Position numbers and translations under genes: made by a program. The notes beneath the pieces were generated by a model. That model was not told the DNA's origin and did no database searches. It worked only from the letters and a program-made list of their open reading frames with translations. Shown in pieces: positions 25,220 through 34,142 of a stretch of DNA of 64,000 nucleotides (its first letter is position 1; each line of letters starts with the position of its first letter). The stretch comes from JAAXHH01 sp965248395 (GTDB lineage Bacteria > JAAXHH01). The stretch is taken from the NCBI GenBank assembly GCA_965248395.1, contig OZ252103.1, positions 2,294,001-2,358,000 on the forward strand, written 5' to 3'.

Positions 25220-25741
25220 TTATTCCTCCTTCAACAACGATTTCAAGGTGTGCAGGCGCGGGTCCACTTGTCTCGTACCACAACTGCAGGCGCCTTCGTT
25301 GAGGTTCCTGCCGCATTCCGGACAAAGGCCCCTGCAATCTTCGCTGCACAGGGGTTTCATCGGTAAATTGAGGTTCACGAGTTCTGCAATGCGATGCCGT
25401 AGGTCTATCGTCTTCGCGCCGTAGTCCAGGATTTCCACGTCATCGGCTTCGGTCAACTCCTCGCCGTCCGGTATGGCGCGGCCGGTCTTCTCGTAGTAGG
25501 TCGCGATTTCGCCGCTGATATGTTCCACTACATCTTTGAGGCATCTGCCGCAGGCAAAGGTCATGGCGACTGTGATACCGGCCTGCAGCACGAGCGAATT
25601 CTCGGAGACCGTGAGCGTGCCTTCTACCTTGACGGGTGAAGCGAAACGGCAGTCCTCGTCCGGAAGAAAGTCGGCGGAAGGAGTGTCTTCGATATGGATA
25701 TGATGTAAACCTTCAGCCAGATGCTCGATCGGTATTTGCAT
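25220..25741 (-). CDS. DUF177 (YceD-type) zinc-binding protein
   Basis: A 173-residue protein of the DUF177 family, whose genes almost always precede rpmF and which is linked to 23S rRNA accumulation. It has a central VAMTFACGRCLKDVVEHI and a C-terminal Cys cluster in CSEDCRGLCPECGRNLNEG, consistent with a metal site. It is the first gene of the operon and has a strong promoter about 100 bases upstream of its ATG. Confidence 0.93.
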   Translation of the reverse strand: MQIPIEHLAEGLHHIHIEDTPSADFLPDEDCRFASPVKVEGTLTVSENSLVLQAGITVAMTFACGRCLKDVVEHISGEIATYYEKTGRAIPDGEELTEADDVEILDYGAKTIDLRHRIAELVNLNLPMKPLCSEDCRGLCPECGRNLNEGACSCGTRQVDPRLHTLKSLLKEE

Positions 25742-25842
25742 ATCAACTGCTTATTCCAATACCTCTGACACACTTTACACGCGAGATACGCCGTGCGAAG
25801 CGGACGCTGCCCAGCGCTCTCTCCATTGGCCGAAAGCCACTT

Positions 25843-25872
25843 ATAATACGAGGGTTACCCCTGCAATGTCAA
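25843..25872 (-). promoter_or_regulatory. Strong sigma-70 promoter of the DUF177-rpmF-fab-PKS operon
   Basis: Reading the minus strand, TTGACA (25872-25867) and TATTAT (25848-25843) are separated by 18 bases. It lies about 100 bases upstream of the DUF177 start and is the only clear promoter before the end of the PKS gene, so it probably drives all nine genes. Confidence 0.78.
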
Positions 25873-25888
25873 GAGGAAAATCCGTCTG

Positions 25889-26758
25889 TCAGGCAGTTGC
25901 GGCCCGTACCAAATCGACCACGTCGGCCGATCGGTCGGCCACCGGTATTCCGGCTTCGTTCAACGCACTCACCTTTTCCTCGGCGCCGCCCATTCCTCCC
26001 GATATGATCGCGCCGGCGTGCCCCATGCGTTTTCCGGGCGGCGCGGTGCGCCCCGCGATGAATCCGACCACGGGCGTTCGCATGTGGGTTTGTACGAATT
26101 CCGCCGCCTTTTCTTCATCCGAGCCCCCGATTTCGCCAATCATGACCACTGCGTGGGTCTCCGGGTCCGCTTCGAAAGCCGTGAGGGCGTCGATGAAGCC
26201 CGTCCCGATGATCGGGTCGCCGCCGATGCCCAGGCAGGTCGATTGGCCGATGCCCGCGCTCGTCAGTTGATGGACGATCTCGTAGGTCAACGTCCCGCTG
26301 CGGGAAACCACGCCCACGTGGCCGGGATGGTGTATATGGCCGGGCATGATGCCTACCTTGGTGACGCCGGGCGTGATTGCGCCGGGACAGTTCGGCCCCA
26401 GGAGGCGTACGTTTGAATGCTGAAGTACGGCGTAGACCCGGGCCATGTCCAGCGTGGGGATGCCTTCCGTTATACAGATCACCAGTTCCATTTCGGCGTC
26501 GATCGCCTCGTGGATCGCGTCGGCCGCGAATGCGGGACGGACGTATATGATCGACGTATTGGCGCCTGTTGCACCAGCCGCTTCCACCAGCGTGTCGAAT
26601 ACGGGGATGCCATCCAGGTCCTGGCCGCCTTTTCCCGGCGTGACCCCGGCCACGATCTTCGTACCGTAGTCCACCATCTGGCGCGTGTGAAAGGAACCGT
26701 CCCTGCCGGTGATCCCCTGCACGACAACTCTGGTGTTTTCATTGACCAGGATGCTCAT
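25889..26758 (-). CDS. sucD: Succinyl-CoA synthetase alpha subunit
   Basis: A 289-residue CoA-binding and phosphohistidine subunit. The CoA-binding fold starts VVVQGITGRDGSFHTRQM, and the phosphorylated His is in GKRMGHAGAIISGG. The start overlaps sucC by four bases (ATGA). Together they make succinyl-CoA or succinate plus ATP/GTP in the citric acid cycle. Confidence 0.97.
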   Translation of the reverse strand: MSILVNENTRVVVQGITGRDGSFHTRQMVDYGTKIVAGVTPGKGGQDLDGIPVFDTLVEAAGATGANTSIIYVRPAFAADAIHEAIDAEMELVICITEGIPTLDMARVYAVLQHSNVRLLGPNCPGAITPGVTKVGIMPGHIHHPGHVGVVSRSGTLTYEIVHQLTSAGIGQSTCLGIGGDPIIGTGFIDALTAFEADPETHAVVMIGEIGGSDEEKAAEFVQTHMRTPVVGFIAGRTAPPGKRMGHAGAIISGGMGGAEEKVSALNEAGIPVADRSADVVDLVRAATA

Positions 26759-27912
26759 CTCCCCCCCTTTCCGAGTTCAACGGCCTTCTGGACAGCTTCC
26801 GCCATGGTATCTACGGCGACGAGTCCCACGGACTCCAGAATACGGCGTCCTTCCTCCTCGTTCGTCCCGGTCAACCGTATGACGATGGGCAGCGAAAGCG
26901 GTCCGCCGGGTCCTTTGGCAATGCGTTCCAGGGCGGTGACAATGCCGTTGGCCACGTCGTCGCAACGGGTGATTCCGCCGAAGATGTTGAACAGTACGGC
27001 CTTGACCCGATCGTCGGACGTGATGATGTTCATGGCGGTAACGACCTTGTCCGGGTTCGAACTGCCGCCTATGTCGAGAAAGTTGGCGGGCATGCCTCCA
27101 TAGAACTTCACCATGTCCATCGTCGCCATGGCCAGGCCCGCGCCGTTCACGATGCAGCCGATGTCGCCGTCCAGTTTGACGAAGCTGAGATCCGCGACCC
27201 GGGCTTCGGCCTCGGTGGGCTCCTCGGATTCGGGATCGAGCATGGCCGCGATATCTTCGTGCCGGAACAACGCGTTGTCGTCGATGTTCATCTTGCCGTC
27301 CAGGGCCCACAACCTGCCATCCGGCGTGGTTACCAGCGGGTTGATCTCCGCCAGGGAGGCATCGCTTTCGATAAACGCGTCGTAAAGCCGGACGAGAACA
27401 CGGGCAGCCTGGGACGCAACCGCGGGATCGGAATAGAGTTTGTAGGCCAGGGACCGTGCCTGGTAGGGTAGCAGTCCCAGGAGGGGGTCGACGGCCAGTT
27501 TGTGGATCATTTCCGGTGTCTCCCGGGCGACTTCTTCGATATCGACTCCTCCGGCCGCGCTGACCATGAACACCGGTCGCCGGGTCTGGCGGTCCAGGAT
27601 AATGCCCACGTAGGCTTCATGGGCGATCTCTACCGCTTCGGCAACCAATACCTGCCGGACCGTCAGGCCCTTGATGTCCATGCCCAGGATCTGGCTCGCC
27701 TTCTCGTACGCCTCATCGGGCGTCGAAGCCAGTTTCACGCCGCCCGCCTTTCCCCTGCCGCCAACGTGAACCTGTGCCTTGACCACCACCCTTGCAGCCA
27801 GTTCCTCCGCGATGCGCCGGGCTTCTTCCGGCGTTCTGGCCACCTCTTCCCGTGGGATCGCCATCCCGTGCCGGGCGAATATGCCCTTCGCCTGGTATTC
27901 GTGTATATTCAA
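26755..27912 (-). CDS. sucC: Succinyl-CoA synthetase beta subunit
   Basis: A 385-residue ATP-grasp subunit. It begins MNIHEYQAKGIFARHGM, has the HVGGRGKAGGVK nucleotide-site loop, EINPLVTTPDG and a C-terminal GSSNPDKVVTAMNII and FNIFGGITRCDDVA. Full length for the family. It is followed by sucD with overlap. A 70-base gap separates it from xylB upstream. Confidence 0.97.
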   Translation of the reverse strand: MNIHEYQAKGIFARHGMAIPREEVARTPEEARRIAEELAARVVVKAQVHVGGRGKAGGVKLASTPDEAYEKASQILGMDIKGLTVRQVLVAEAVEIAHEAYVGIILDRQTRRPVFMVSAAGGVDIEEVARETPEMIHKLAVDPLLGLLPYQARSLAYKLYSDPAVASQAARVLVRLYDAFIESDASLAEINPLVTTPDGRLWALDGKMNIDDNALFRHEDIAAMLDPESEEPTEAEARVADLSFVKLDGDIGCIVNGAGLAMATMDMVKFYGGMPANFLDIGGSSNPDKVVTAMNIITSDDRVKAVLFNIFGGITRCDDVANGIVTALERIAKGPGGPLSLPIVIRLTGTNEEEGRRILESVGLVAVDTMAEAVQKAVELGKGGR

Positions 27913-27982
27913 TTCGAACTCCTTGTGTGCTCGTAAGAAAAGGGCGGAACACTACCTGCTCCACCCCGCCATTCCCTCGTGC

Positions 27983-29521
27983 TCATACCTGCTTTTCAAC
28001 CATGCCGCCCAGGGCGTCGAAACCCGGTTTCAGGGCGGGGTACAGGGATTTGAATATCCCGTAGCACTCCTCGTATCGTGAAGAAGCATCCCGGTCCGGT
28101 TCCGTCCTGGAGGCGACCGCCACCAGGTCATCCGCGGCTTCTTCAACGGTGCCGTACACGCCGGTGCCGACCGCGGCCAGGATGGCTGCGCCGAATGCGG
28201 GGCCCTCCTCGGCGTTGACGGTAACGACTTCCGCACCGTAGATATCGGCCTGGATCTGCCTCCACAGGCTGCTCCGCGCTCCGCCGCCCGTGGAACGGAC
28301 CTGCGTGACGGACAGCCCGAGTTCCCGCATGATCTCAATGGAATCTCTCAGGGCGAACGTCACGCCCTCCATGACGGACCGGATCATGTGGGGGCGGCCG
28401 TGGCGGCCCGTTATTCCGACAAACGCGCCCCGGGCGTTGGCATCCTTGTGGGGGGTGCGTTCGCCCATGAGATAAGGGAGGAACACCAGGCCTTCGCTGC
28501 CCACCGGTGCGCGGGCCGCCTGCGCCGTCATCAGTTCGTACGGATCGGTGTCCAGCATTCTGGCAGCGCTGACCTCGACATCGCCCAGCGTGTTGCGCAG
28601 CCACTGGAAGGCGCCGCCGGCGAAGAGGGTCACCCCCATCAGGTACCATTTCAGGGGGACACTGTGACAAAAGGTGTGTACCCGCAGTTCCGGGTCCACG
28701 TGGACATCGTCCGTATGGGCGAATATTACGCCCGAAGTGCCGAGACTCGACAGGATCCGGCCCGATCGAACGATTCCGGCTCCCACCGCACCACAGGTAT
28801 TGTCGGCCCCGCCGCCGACGACGGGCGTGCCCGCCTTGAGACCCATTTCCCCGGCGACTTCCTCCGTAACGTGTCCGCATACATCGATGGATTCGAAGGT
28901 GGGCGGCATGAAATCCACCGGCAGACCGATGGCATCCATCATGGGCTCGGACCATCGCCGCTCACGGACGTCGAACAACAATGTGCCCGCTGCGTCTGAT
29001 ACCTCCATGGCGAATTCGCCCGTCATCCTGAACCGGATGTAGTCCTTGGGCAGCAGGACGCGCCGGATACGTTCGTAAACCCGGGGCTCGTGGTCGCGGA
29101 CCCAGATCAGCTTGGGCGCGGTGAAGCCTTCGAGGGCGGGATTGGACACCCATTGCACCAGGTTTTCCCCGCCCGCCTTGTCCGTGATCCAGCGACACTG
29201 CTCCGTGGTTCGCGTATCGCACCACAGGATGGAAGGCCGAAGCACCTCGTCCTCTTCGTCGAGCAGCACCGAACTGTGCATCTGGCCCGACAGGCCGATG
29301 CCGGCGATGGAATCGGCCGGGACACCAGATGAACCCATGGCTTCGCGAACCGTGTTCAACGTCGCGCGCCACCAGTCATGAGGATCCTGTTCCGCCCAGT
29401 TCGGCCGGGGAGTATGCAGGGGGATTTCTTCGAAGGCCCGGGAAACAAGGCCGCCGCGTTCATCGACGATGATCGTTTTAATGCCCGAAGTGCCGATATC
29501 GATGCCGATAAGATGTCGCAT
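27983..29521 (-). CDS. xylB: Xylulokinase
   Basis: A 512-residue FGGY-family sugar kinase. The N-terminal phosphate motif is GIDIGTSGIKTIIVDE, the substrate region includes GLSGQMHSSVLLDEED (xylulokinase-like) and the C-terminal ATP motif is RSTGGGARSSLWRQIQAD. It phosphorylates D-xylulose for entry into the pentose phosphate pathway. It is separated from the sigma-factor gene upstream by an intrinsic terminator, and its own start has no strong Shine-Dalgarno element. Related FGGY kinases for other ketoses cannot be fully excluded. Confidence 0.9.
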   Translation of the reverse strand: MRHLIGIDIGTSGIKTIIVDERGGLVSRAFEEIPLHTPRPNWAEQDPHDWWRATLNTVREAMGSSGVPADSIAGIGLSGQMHSSVLLDEEDEVLRPSILWCDTRTTEQCRWITDKAGGENLVQWVSNPALEGFTAPKLIWVRDHEPRVYERIRRVLLPKDYIRFRMTGEFAMEVSDAAGTLLFDVRERRWSEPMMDAIGLPVDFMPPTFESIDVCGHVTEEVAGEMGLKAGTPVVGGGADNTCGAVGAGIVRSGRILSSLGTSGVIFAHTDDVHVDPELRVHTFCHSVPLKWYLMGVTLFAGGAFQWLRNTLGDVEVSAARMLDTDPYELMTAQAARAPVGSEGLVFLPYLMGERTPHKDANARGAFVGITGRHGRPHMIRSVMEGVTFALRDSIEIMRELGLSVTQVRSTGGGARSSLWRQIQADIYGAEVVTVNAEEGPAFGAAILAAVGTGVYGTVEEAADDLVAVASRTEPDRDASSRYEECYGIFKSLYPALKPGFDALGGMVEKQV

Positions 29522-29561
29522 ACTCGAACCGTTGCCTGTCCCAAAGCCGCCTTACCGGCAT

Positions 29562-29587
29562 AAAAAAACCTGCGCCCGGCCGCAGGA
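29562..29587 (-). terminator. Rho-independent terminator after the sigma-factor gene
   Basis: On the minus strand, CCTGCG, a six-base GCCGGG loop and CGCAGG are followed at once by TTTTTTT. It lies 30 bases after the sigma-factor stop and before xylB. Confidence 0.9.
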
Positions 29588-29616
29588 TCCTGAGTAAATA
29601 GCGATGGGTGTCGAAT

Positions 29617-30501
29617 TCAACTCATGTACGCGTGGAGGCGAACGCTGCGGGTAGTGTGCCTCAACCGCCGGATGGCCCGTTCCTTTATCTGGCGCACTCT
29701 CTCCCGGGTCAGGCCGAACTGTTTGCCGATCTCGTCCAGGGTCATCGGTTTGTCAATGTTGATCCCGAAGTAGGAACGAATCACGGCGGCTTCACGATCG
29801 GTGAGGGTATTCAGGGCCCAGACCACTTCCTCCCTGAGCGATTTCTCCATGACCGACGTATCCGGCGACTCGATGGTCGTGTCTTCGATCACGTCGAGCA
29901 AACGCCCCTCCTCGCCGGGTGAAAAAGGCGCGTCGAGGGACAGGTGGGGACTGAAGGTGCGCATGATGTCGACCACATCTTTTTGGTCCAGCGACAGCCT
30001 GCCGGCGATTTCATGGGTCGTGGGCTCCCGTCCCAGTTCCTGCTTCAAGCCCCGTACCACCTTGTTTATCCGGCGCAGTTCCTCGGCCCGGTTCAACGGA
30101 AGGCGGAAAATGCGCGACTGTTCGGCGAGGGCCTGCATCATCGCCTGGCGCACCCACCAGACCGCGTAGGAAATGAACTTGAATCCCTTGTGTTCATCGT
30201 ATCGCTGCGCGGCCTTGATCAGGCCGATATTACCCTCGTTGATCAGGTCGGGAAGCGGCAACCCCTGGTTCTGGTACTGCCGGGCCACGACCACGACAAA
30301 CCGCAGATTAGCCTGGATCAGCTTGTTTATGGCGCCGCGCACCCCGCTGCGGGCTTCTCGCGCGAGGGCCATTTCCTCTTCCAGGTTCAATACCGGTATG
30401 GACCTGATTTCCTTCAGGTAGGTGTTCAGCGACCTGTCATCCCCGGAGTTTCTGGATCCAGCCCGGGAAAAGTTGCCTTTAGACTGGCCGGACTTGGGCA
30501 T
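29617..30501 (-). CDS. RNA polymerase sigma factor, RpoD/SigA type (short form)
   Basis: A 294-residue sigma-70 factor without region 1.1. Region 1.2 is LNTYLKEIRSIPVLN, region 2 contains the core-binding and -10-recognition block (DLINEGNIGLIKAAQRYD, GFKFISYAVWWVRQAM), region 3 follows and region 4.2 ends LTRERVRQIKERAIRRLRH. The ATG at 30501 is selected over the upstream Met codons because GGAGGA lies seven bases before it. Short group-1 sigma factors of this size are normal in Bacteroidetes/Chlorobi-like lineages, so it may be the primary factor; a group-2 role is the alternative. It has its own promoter and terminator. Confidence 0.93.
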   Translation of the reverse strand: MPKSGQSKGNFSRAGSRNSGDDRSLNTYLKEIRSIPVLNLEEEMALAREARSGVRGAINKLIQANLRFVVVVARQYQNQGLPLPDLINEGNIGLIKAAQRYDEHKGFKFISYAVWWVRQAMMQALAEQSRIFRLPLNRAEELRRINKVVRGLKQELGREPTTHEIAGRLSLDQKDVVDIMRTFSPHLSLDAPFSPGEEGRLLDVIEDTTIESPDTSVMEKSLREEVVWALNTLTDREAAVIRSYFGINIDKPMTLDEIGKQFGLTRERVRQIKERAIRRLRHTTRSVRLHAYMS

Positions 30502-30600
30502 GATCTTCCTCCGATACCGCATGAAGGTCTGCTGAAGACGACGCAAAACCGTCTACAGCGGTGGATGTGTATCAGCTTAATGCGGGTATCGAGTGGATTA

Positions 30601-30628
30601 CGGGGAACCAATCAAAGGTGATTCCCCG
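30601..30628 (-). promoter_or_regulatory. 5'-UTR hairpin of the sigma-factor mRNA
   Basis: CGGGGAA (30601-30607) and TTCCCCG (30622-30628) form a 7-base stem immediately downstream of the predicted transcription start (about 30632), leaving a 130-base leader to the ATG. It could stabilise or regulate the message. Confidence 0.45.
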
Positions 30629-30638
30629 GGTTTTCAAA

Positions 30639-30668
30639 ACTATAACGTTGGGCCGGATAGGCCGTCAA
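30639..30668 (-). promoter_or_regulatory. Promoter of the sigma-factor gene
   Basis: On the minus strand TTGACG (30668-30663) and TATAGT (30644-30639) are spaced by 18 bases, in the gap between the solute-binding-protein gene and the sigma-factor gene. Confidence 0.72.
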
Positions 30669-30705
30669 GTTATTTATAGGCGCAATCTACTGTTAAAAAA
30701 CAAGC

Positions 30706-32418
30706 TTAAAACACCCGTTCCTCGACGTTGTTTCCGATGTAGATATCCATCATGGTGGTCCGGTTGCCCCAGAAAAGGTCCTGTCCCCAGGCATTGGGTT
30801 CGAGACCCTTGAACCAGGGCTTGCGAAGGTCCAGCACGTGGGTGTGATAGATGAACACGCCGCCGACGTCCTCGACGAGTATACGCTCCGCCTCGGCGTA
30901 GTACTGCATGCGTTGCGCGTGGTCCAGCGTCGTGCCGCCGGCTTCAAGCAACCGGTCGAATGCATCGTTTTTCCAGTCATGCCGTCCGTGGCCGACCGGC
31001 TGGGAATGCCACACCTGGGACAGCATGTTGTCGGGGTCGGGATAGTCGTACTGGTAGGGAATCAACCCGAAGGGTATGGTATACCGGTACATGTTGTCCA
31101 TGTACAGTCCGATTTCCTGGTTCCTGATCTCGACGCGCATGCCCAGGTTTTCCTTCAGCATGCCCTGGATCGCCTGGGCGATGGACATCTGGGACGGATC
31201 CGCCTGTCGCAGCCAGAATTCAATGGGAGGCAGGCCTCTTCCGCCCGGATAGCCGGCATCCTCCAGCAGACGCTGCGCCTCGGGTGGATCGTAGCGCTGG
31301 GTGTCCTTCAGTCGATCACCCGTGTATCCCGGGAAGTTTGGGGGAAGCATCGTGTAGGCCGGCGTGCCATGTCCCTGCAGGATGACCCGGCAGATGGTCT
31401 CCCGGTCGATGGCGTGGCTGACGGCCCGCCGAATTCGCACGTCATCGAAGGGGGGCACCGTGGTCTGGAAGAAGAGGTACCAGGTCTGGAAATGGGGATT
31501 GGAGGTCAATTCCCGCCCCAGCTGAGGATTACTGTCGATTTCGCCCAGGTACTGGGCAAAGATGCCCTGACGGTCGACTTCGTTGTTTTCGTAGGGTGTG
31601 ATGCCGGGGTGGGTGCCGGCGATGATGAACTTCAACTTGATCTTTTCCAGGTACCCGGGATAGGGTCCGTTGTAGTAGGGGTTCAAATCATAGGAGATGT
31701 ACCGGTCAGTAACCCATTCGTCGAGCTTGTAACTGTAGTTGCTGACCATGTTTCCCGGTTCGGTCCAGCGGCGGCCGTGCTTTTGAACCTGCCATGGGGG
31801 CACGGGCGCCGCGGAATTGTACGCCATGATGTGGGGAAGGTAGGGGCAGGGGGCCTCGGCCTCGATTTCAAGGGTCAGATCGTTGATGGCGCGCACGCCC
31901 ACCAGGTCGGGATCGGCTATCTTACCGTGATTAAAGTCCCGCGCGTTCTTGATATTGTAGAAGAGAAAGGAGAAAACGTTGCCTTCATCCGGATCCAGGA
32001 AACGCTTGAAGGTGTATTCGAAATCGTGGGCGGTCACCGCCCTGCCGTCACTCCACCGGGCGCCCTCCCTGAGATGGAACGTCCAGGTGCGCCCGTCCTC
32101 GGAAGGTTCCCACCGGTCGGCGGCGCCGGGCCGAAGCACGTCGTCGGCGTCGAACATGGTAAGTCGCTCGAACAGAAAGGGATCCGCGCCCTTTACGCCG
32201 TAGTTGTCCATGCTCACGTCCAGCGTCTTGGGCTCTTCGATGAAATACATCAGGACCTGTTCGTGCAGGGGGGCGGCGTCGAAGGGCAACTGTCGCCCCA
32301 GGCTGTTGACAACGGGGCCCTCTGCGGTTTGGACCGCGGTTCCGTCGTCGCTGCCGCAACCGGCCGCGCACAGCAGGACCAGCAGGAGGGACCGGACCGG
32401 AGTGGATGGAGGGAGCAT
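30706..32418 (-). CDS. Peptide/opine-type ABC substrate-binding lipoprotein (SBP family 5)
   Basis: A 570-residue binding protein. The N-terminus (VRSLLLVLLCAAGCGSDD) is a lipoprotein signal with a lipobox-like AAGC. The mature part has family-5 features: LDVSMDNYGVKGADPFLFERL, WTFHLREGARWSDGRAVTAHDF, and the C-terminal RIRRAVSHAIDRETICR. The ATG at 32418 is preferred to the GTG at 32436, as GGAAG lies upstream. No cognate permease or ATPase genes are adjacent, so it is an orphan or serves a transporter elsewhere. Oligopeptides are the usual ligands, but the class also binds sugars and nickel. Confidence 0.9.
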   Translation of the reverse strand: MLPPSTPVRSLLLVLLCAAGCGSDDGTAVQTAEGPVVNSLGRQLPFDAAPLHEQVLMYFIEEPKTLDVSMDNYGVKGADPFLFERLTMFDADDVLRPGAADRWEPSEDGRTWTFHLREGARWSDGRAVTAHDFEYTFKRFLDPDEGNVFSFLFYNIKNARDFNHGKIADPDLVGVRAINDLTLEIEAEAPCPYLPHIMAYNSAAPVPPWQVQKHGRRWTEPGNMVSNYSYKLDEWVTDRYISYDLNPYYNGPYPGYLEKIKLKFIIAGTHPGITPYENNEVDRQGIFAQYLGEIDSNPQLGRELTSNPHFQTWYLFFQTTVPPFDDVRIRRAVSHAIDRETICRVILQGHGTPAYTMLPPNFPGYTGDRLKDTQRYDPPEAQRLLEDAGYPGGRGLPPIEFWLRQADPSQMSIAQAIQGMLKENLGMRVEIRNQEIGLYMDNMYRYTIPFGLIPYQYDYPDPDNMLSQVWHSQPVGHGRHDWKNDAFDRLLEAGGTTLDHAQRMQYYAEAERILVEDVGGVFIYHTHVLDLRKPWFKGLEPNAWGQDLFWGNRTTMMDIYIGNNVEERVF

Positions 32419-32611
32419 CGGACACGCTTCCTTCACTCGAGTATCGTTCGAACGTCATCCATGACCGCACGCGGTTCGTTCACCGGCGTACGATCAATCA
32501 AGCGAAAGGTCTGTTTTAAAAGGGGGCGGTAACTTTCGGGTGCTTTCCGTATTATGGCCTCGCGAAAAACAAGGGTCAATAGAAAAGAGGGTATATCAGG
32601 AAGGGCGATTC

Positions 32612-32640
32612 TTGACATCGCCGAAGCGGAGGGGTAGGTT
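32612..32640 (+). promoter_or_regulatory. Candidate promoter of the APC permease gene
   Basis: TTGACA (32612-32617), 17 bases, then TAGGTT (32635-32640), 38 bases before the ATG at 32678. The -35 is consensus and the -10 weak. Confidence 0.4.
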
Positions 32641-32677
32641 GGTTGCGCCCTCATCCCCTCAACCGGAAGAACCAGCC

Positions 32678-34018
32678 ATGGCCGAATCATCACCGGGACC
32701 GGCGCGTCCCACGCTTCGAAAGTCCCTCGGGCTGTTCGACGGCATCACCATACTCGTCGGCATCACCATCGGGGCCGGGATCTTCTCGGCGCCCCAGATC
32801 ATCTCCGGATTCACCGAGTCCTTCACGCCCATCCTCTGGCTCTGGATCGTGGGCGGCACCTTCATATTCATCGGCGGCCTGGTCTACGCGGAACTGGGCA
32901 GCCGGCTTCCGGATACCGGCGGGGAATACATGTATATCAGCCGCGCCTTCGGCCCCTTCGCCGGTTTCATGTTCGGCTGGTCCCAGCTTTTCATCATCCG
33001 TACCAGTCCGCTCGCGGGCCTGGCGATCGTGACGATCAACTACCTGACCTATTTCATCGATCTGTCGCGGACCGAGCAGATCGCCGCCGCCCTGGTCATC
33101 ATCCTGCTGCTCGCCGTGCTGAATTACGTAGGCGTGCACCGGGCGGGCTTCTATCAGCGCATTTCCACGATACTCAAGGTCGCGGGCCTGCTGCTTCTCG
33201 TGGTGCTTGGGTTCACACTAGACTACGGCGGGGACAACTTGCTGAATACCACCGCGGCGGCGACCGGCACGCTCGGTCCCGTCGGCAACATCGTCGCAGC
33301 CGCCATGATGGTGGTCTTCGCCTACATGGGATTCGAACGGGTCGGCTACTCGGCGGGAGAAATGAAGGATCCGCGTCGCACCATACCCCTGACCATGTTC
33401 CTGGGCATCTCGGTGATCGTAGTGATCTATGTCCTCGCGAACCTGCTCTACCATCAGACCCTGGGCATGGAAGGCGTACGGACGAGCAGCATCGTGGCTT
33501 CGGACACGGCCGTCCTGCTGCTCGGTCCCGTAGGCGCCGGATTCATCGCCCTCACCGTCATGATCTCTACGACCGGCAGCATGAACGGCACCTTCATGAC
33601 CGCAACGAGGGTCTATTACGCCATGGCCCGGGACGGCTTGTTTTTCAAATGGCTCGACCACATCCACCCCGTGTACCGCACGCCTTCGAGGGCCATTATC
33701 GCCCATGCCGTCTGGGGATCCTTCATACTCCTGTTCAGGGGAACTTTCGAGACCATCATGGCGGGCATGGTATTCGCGGTACTCATTTTCTTCGCGGCCA
33801 ACACCCTGGCCCTTTTCAAGCTGCGCCGGAAGGGTATCGGCGCCGAAGGCAGTTACCGGGTGCCGCTGTATCCGTGGACGCCGGCCCTCTTTCTGGCCGG
33901 CATCGTCGCGCTCGTTCTCCTGCGCGCCACCTACGAATGGTACAATTCCCTCGTCGACCTCGCCTTCATCGTTACAGGGCTGCCGTTCTGGATCATCTGG
34001 CGGAAGACGCGGGGCTAG
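32678..34018 (+). CDS. APC-family amino acid permease
   Basis: A 446-residue inner-membrane protein with about 12 hydrophobic segments. It opens with the APC motif LGLFDGITILVGITIGAGIFSAP (helix 1, unwound GAG) and has the helix-3 block DTGGEYMYISRAFGPFAGFM. The ATG at 32678 is used because the upstream open frame to 32540 lacks any family similarity and GGAAGA precedes this ATG. It probably symports an amino acid with a cation. The gene is divergent from the solute-binding-protein gene. Confidence 0.9.
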   Translation: MAESSPGPARPTLRKSLGLFDGITILVGITIGAGIFSAPQIISGFTESFTPILWLWIVGGTFIFIGGLVYAELGSRLPDTGGEYMYISRAFGPFAGFMFGWSQLFIIRTSPLAGLAIVTINYLTYFIDLSRTEQIAAALVIILLLAVLNYVGVHRAGFYQRISTILKVAGLLLLVVLGFTLDYGGDNLLNTTAAATGTLGPVGNIVAAAMMVVFAYMGFERVGYSAGEMKDPRRTIPLTMFLGISVIVVIYVLANLLYHQTLGMEGVRTSSIVASDTAVLLLGPVGAGFIALTVMISTTGSMNGTFMTATRVYYAMARDGLFFKWLDHIHPVYRTPSRAIIAHAVWGSFILLFRGTFETIMAGMVFAVLIFFAANTLALFKLRRKGIGAEGSYRVPLYPWTPALFLAGIVALVLLRATYEWYNSLVDLAFIVTGLPFWIIWRKTRG

Positions 34019-34142
34019 CCCTCGGACTTTCGAAGGTCAGTTTTCCCTTTACGGAAGCGCTTTTAAAGTGTATATTATTTCGTCTGGATCAAGCGTATTT
34101 ACCCTTTGAATCTTACGTTGCCACCTGGCCTTGGGGTCTCCC

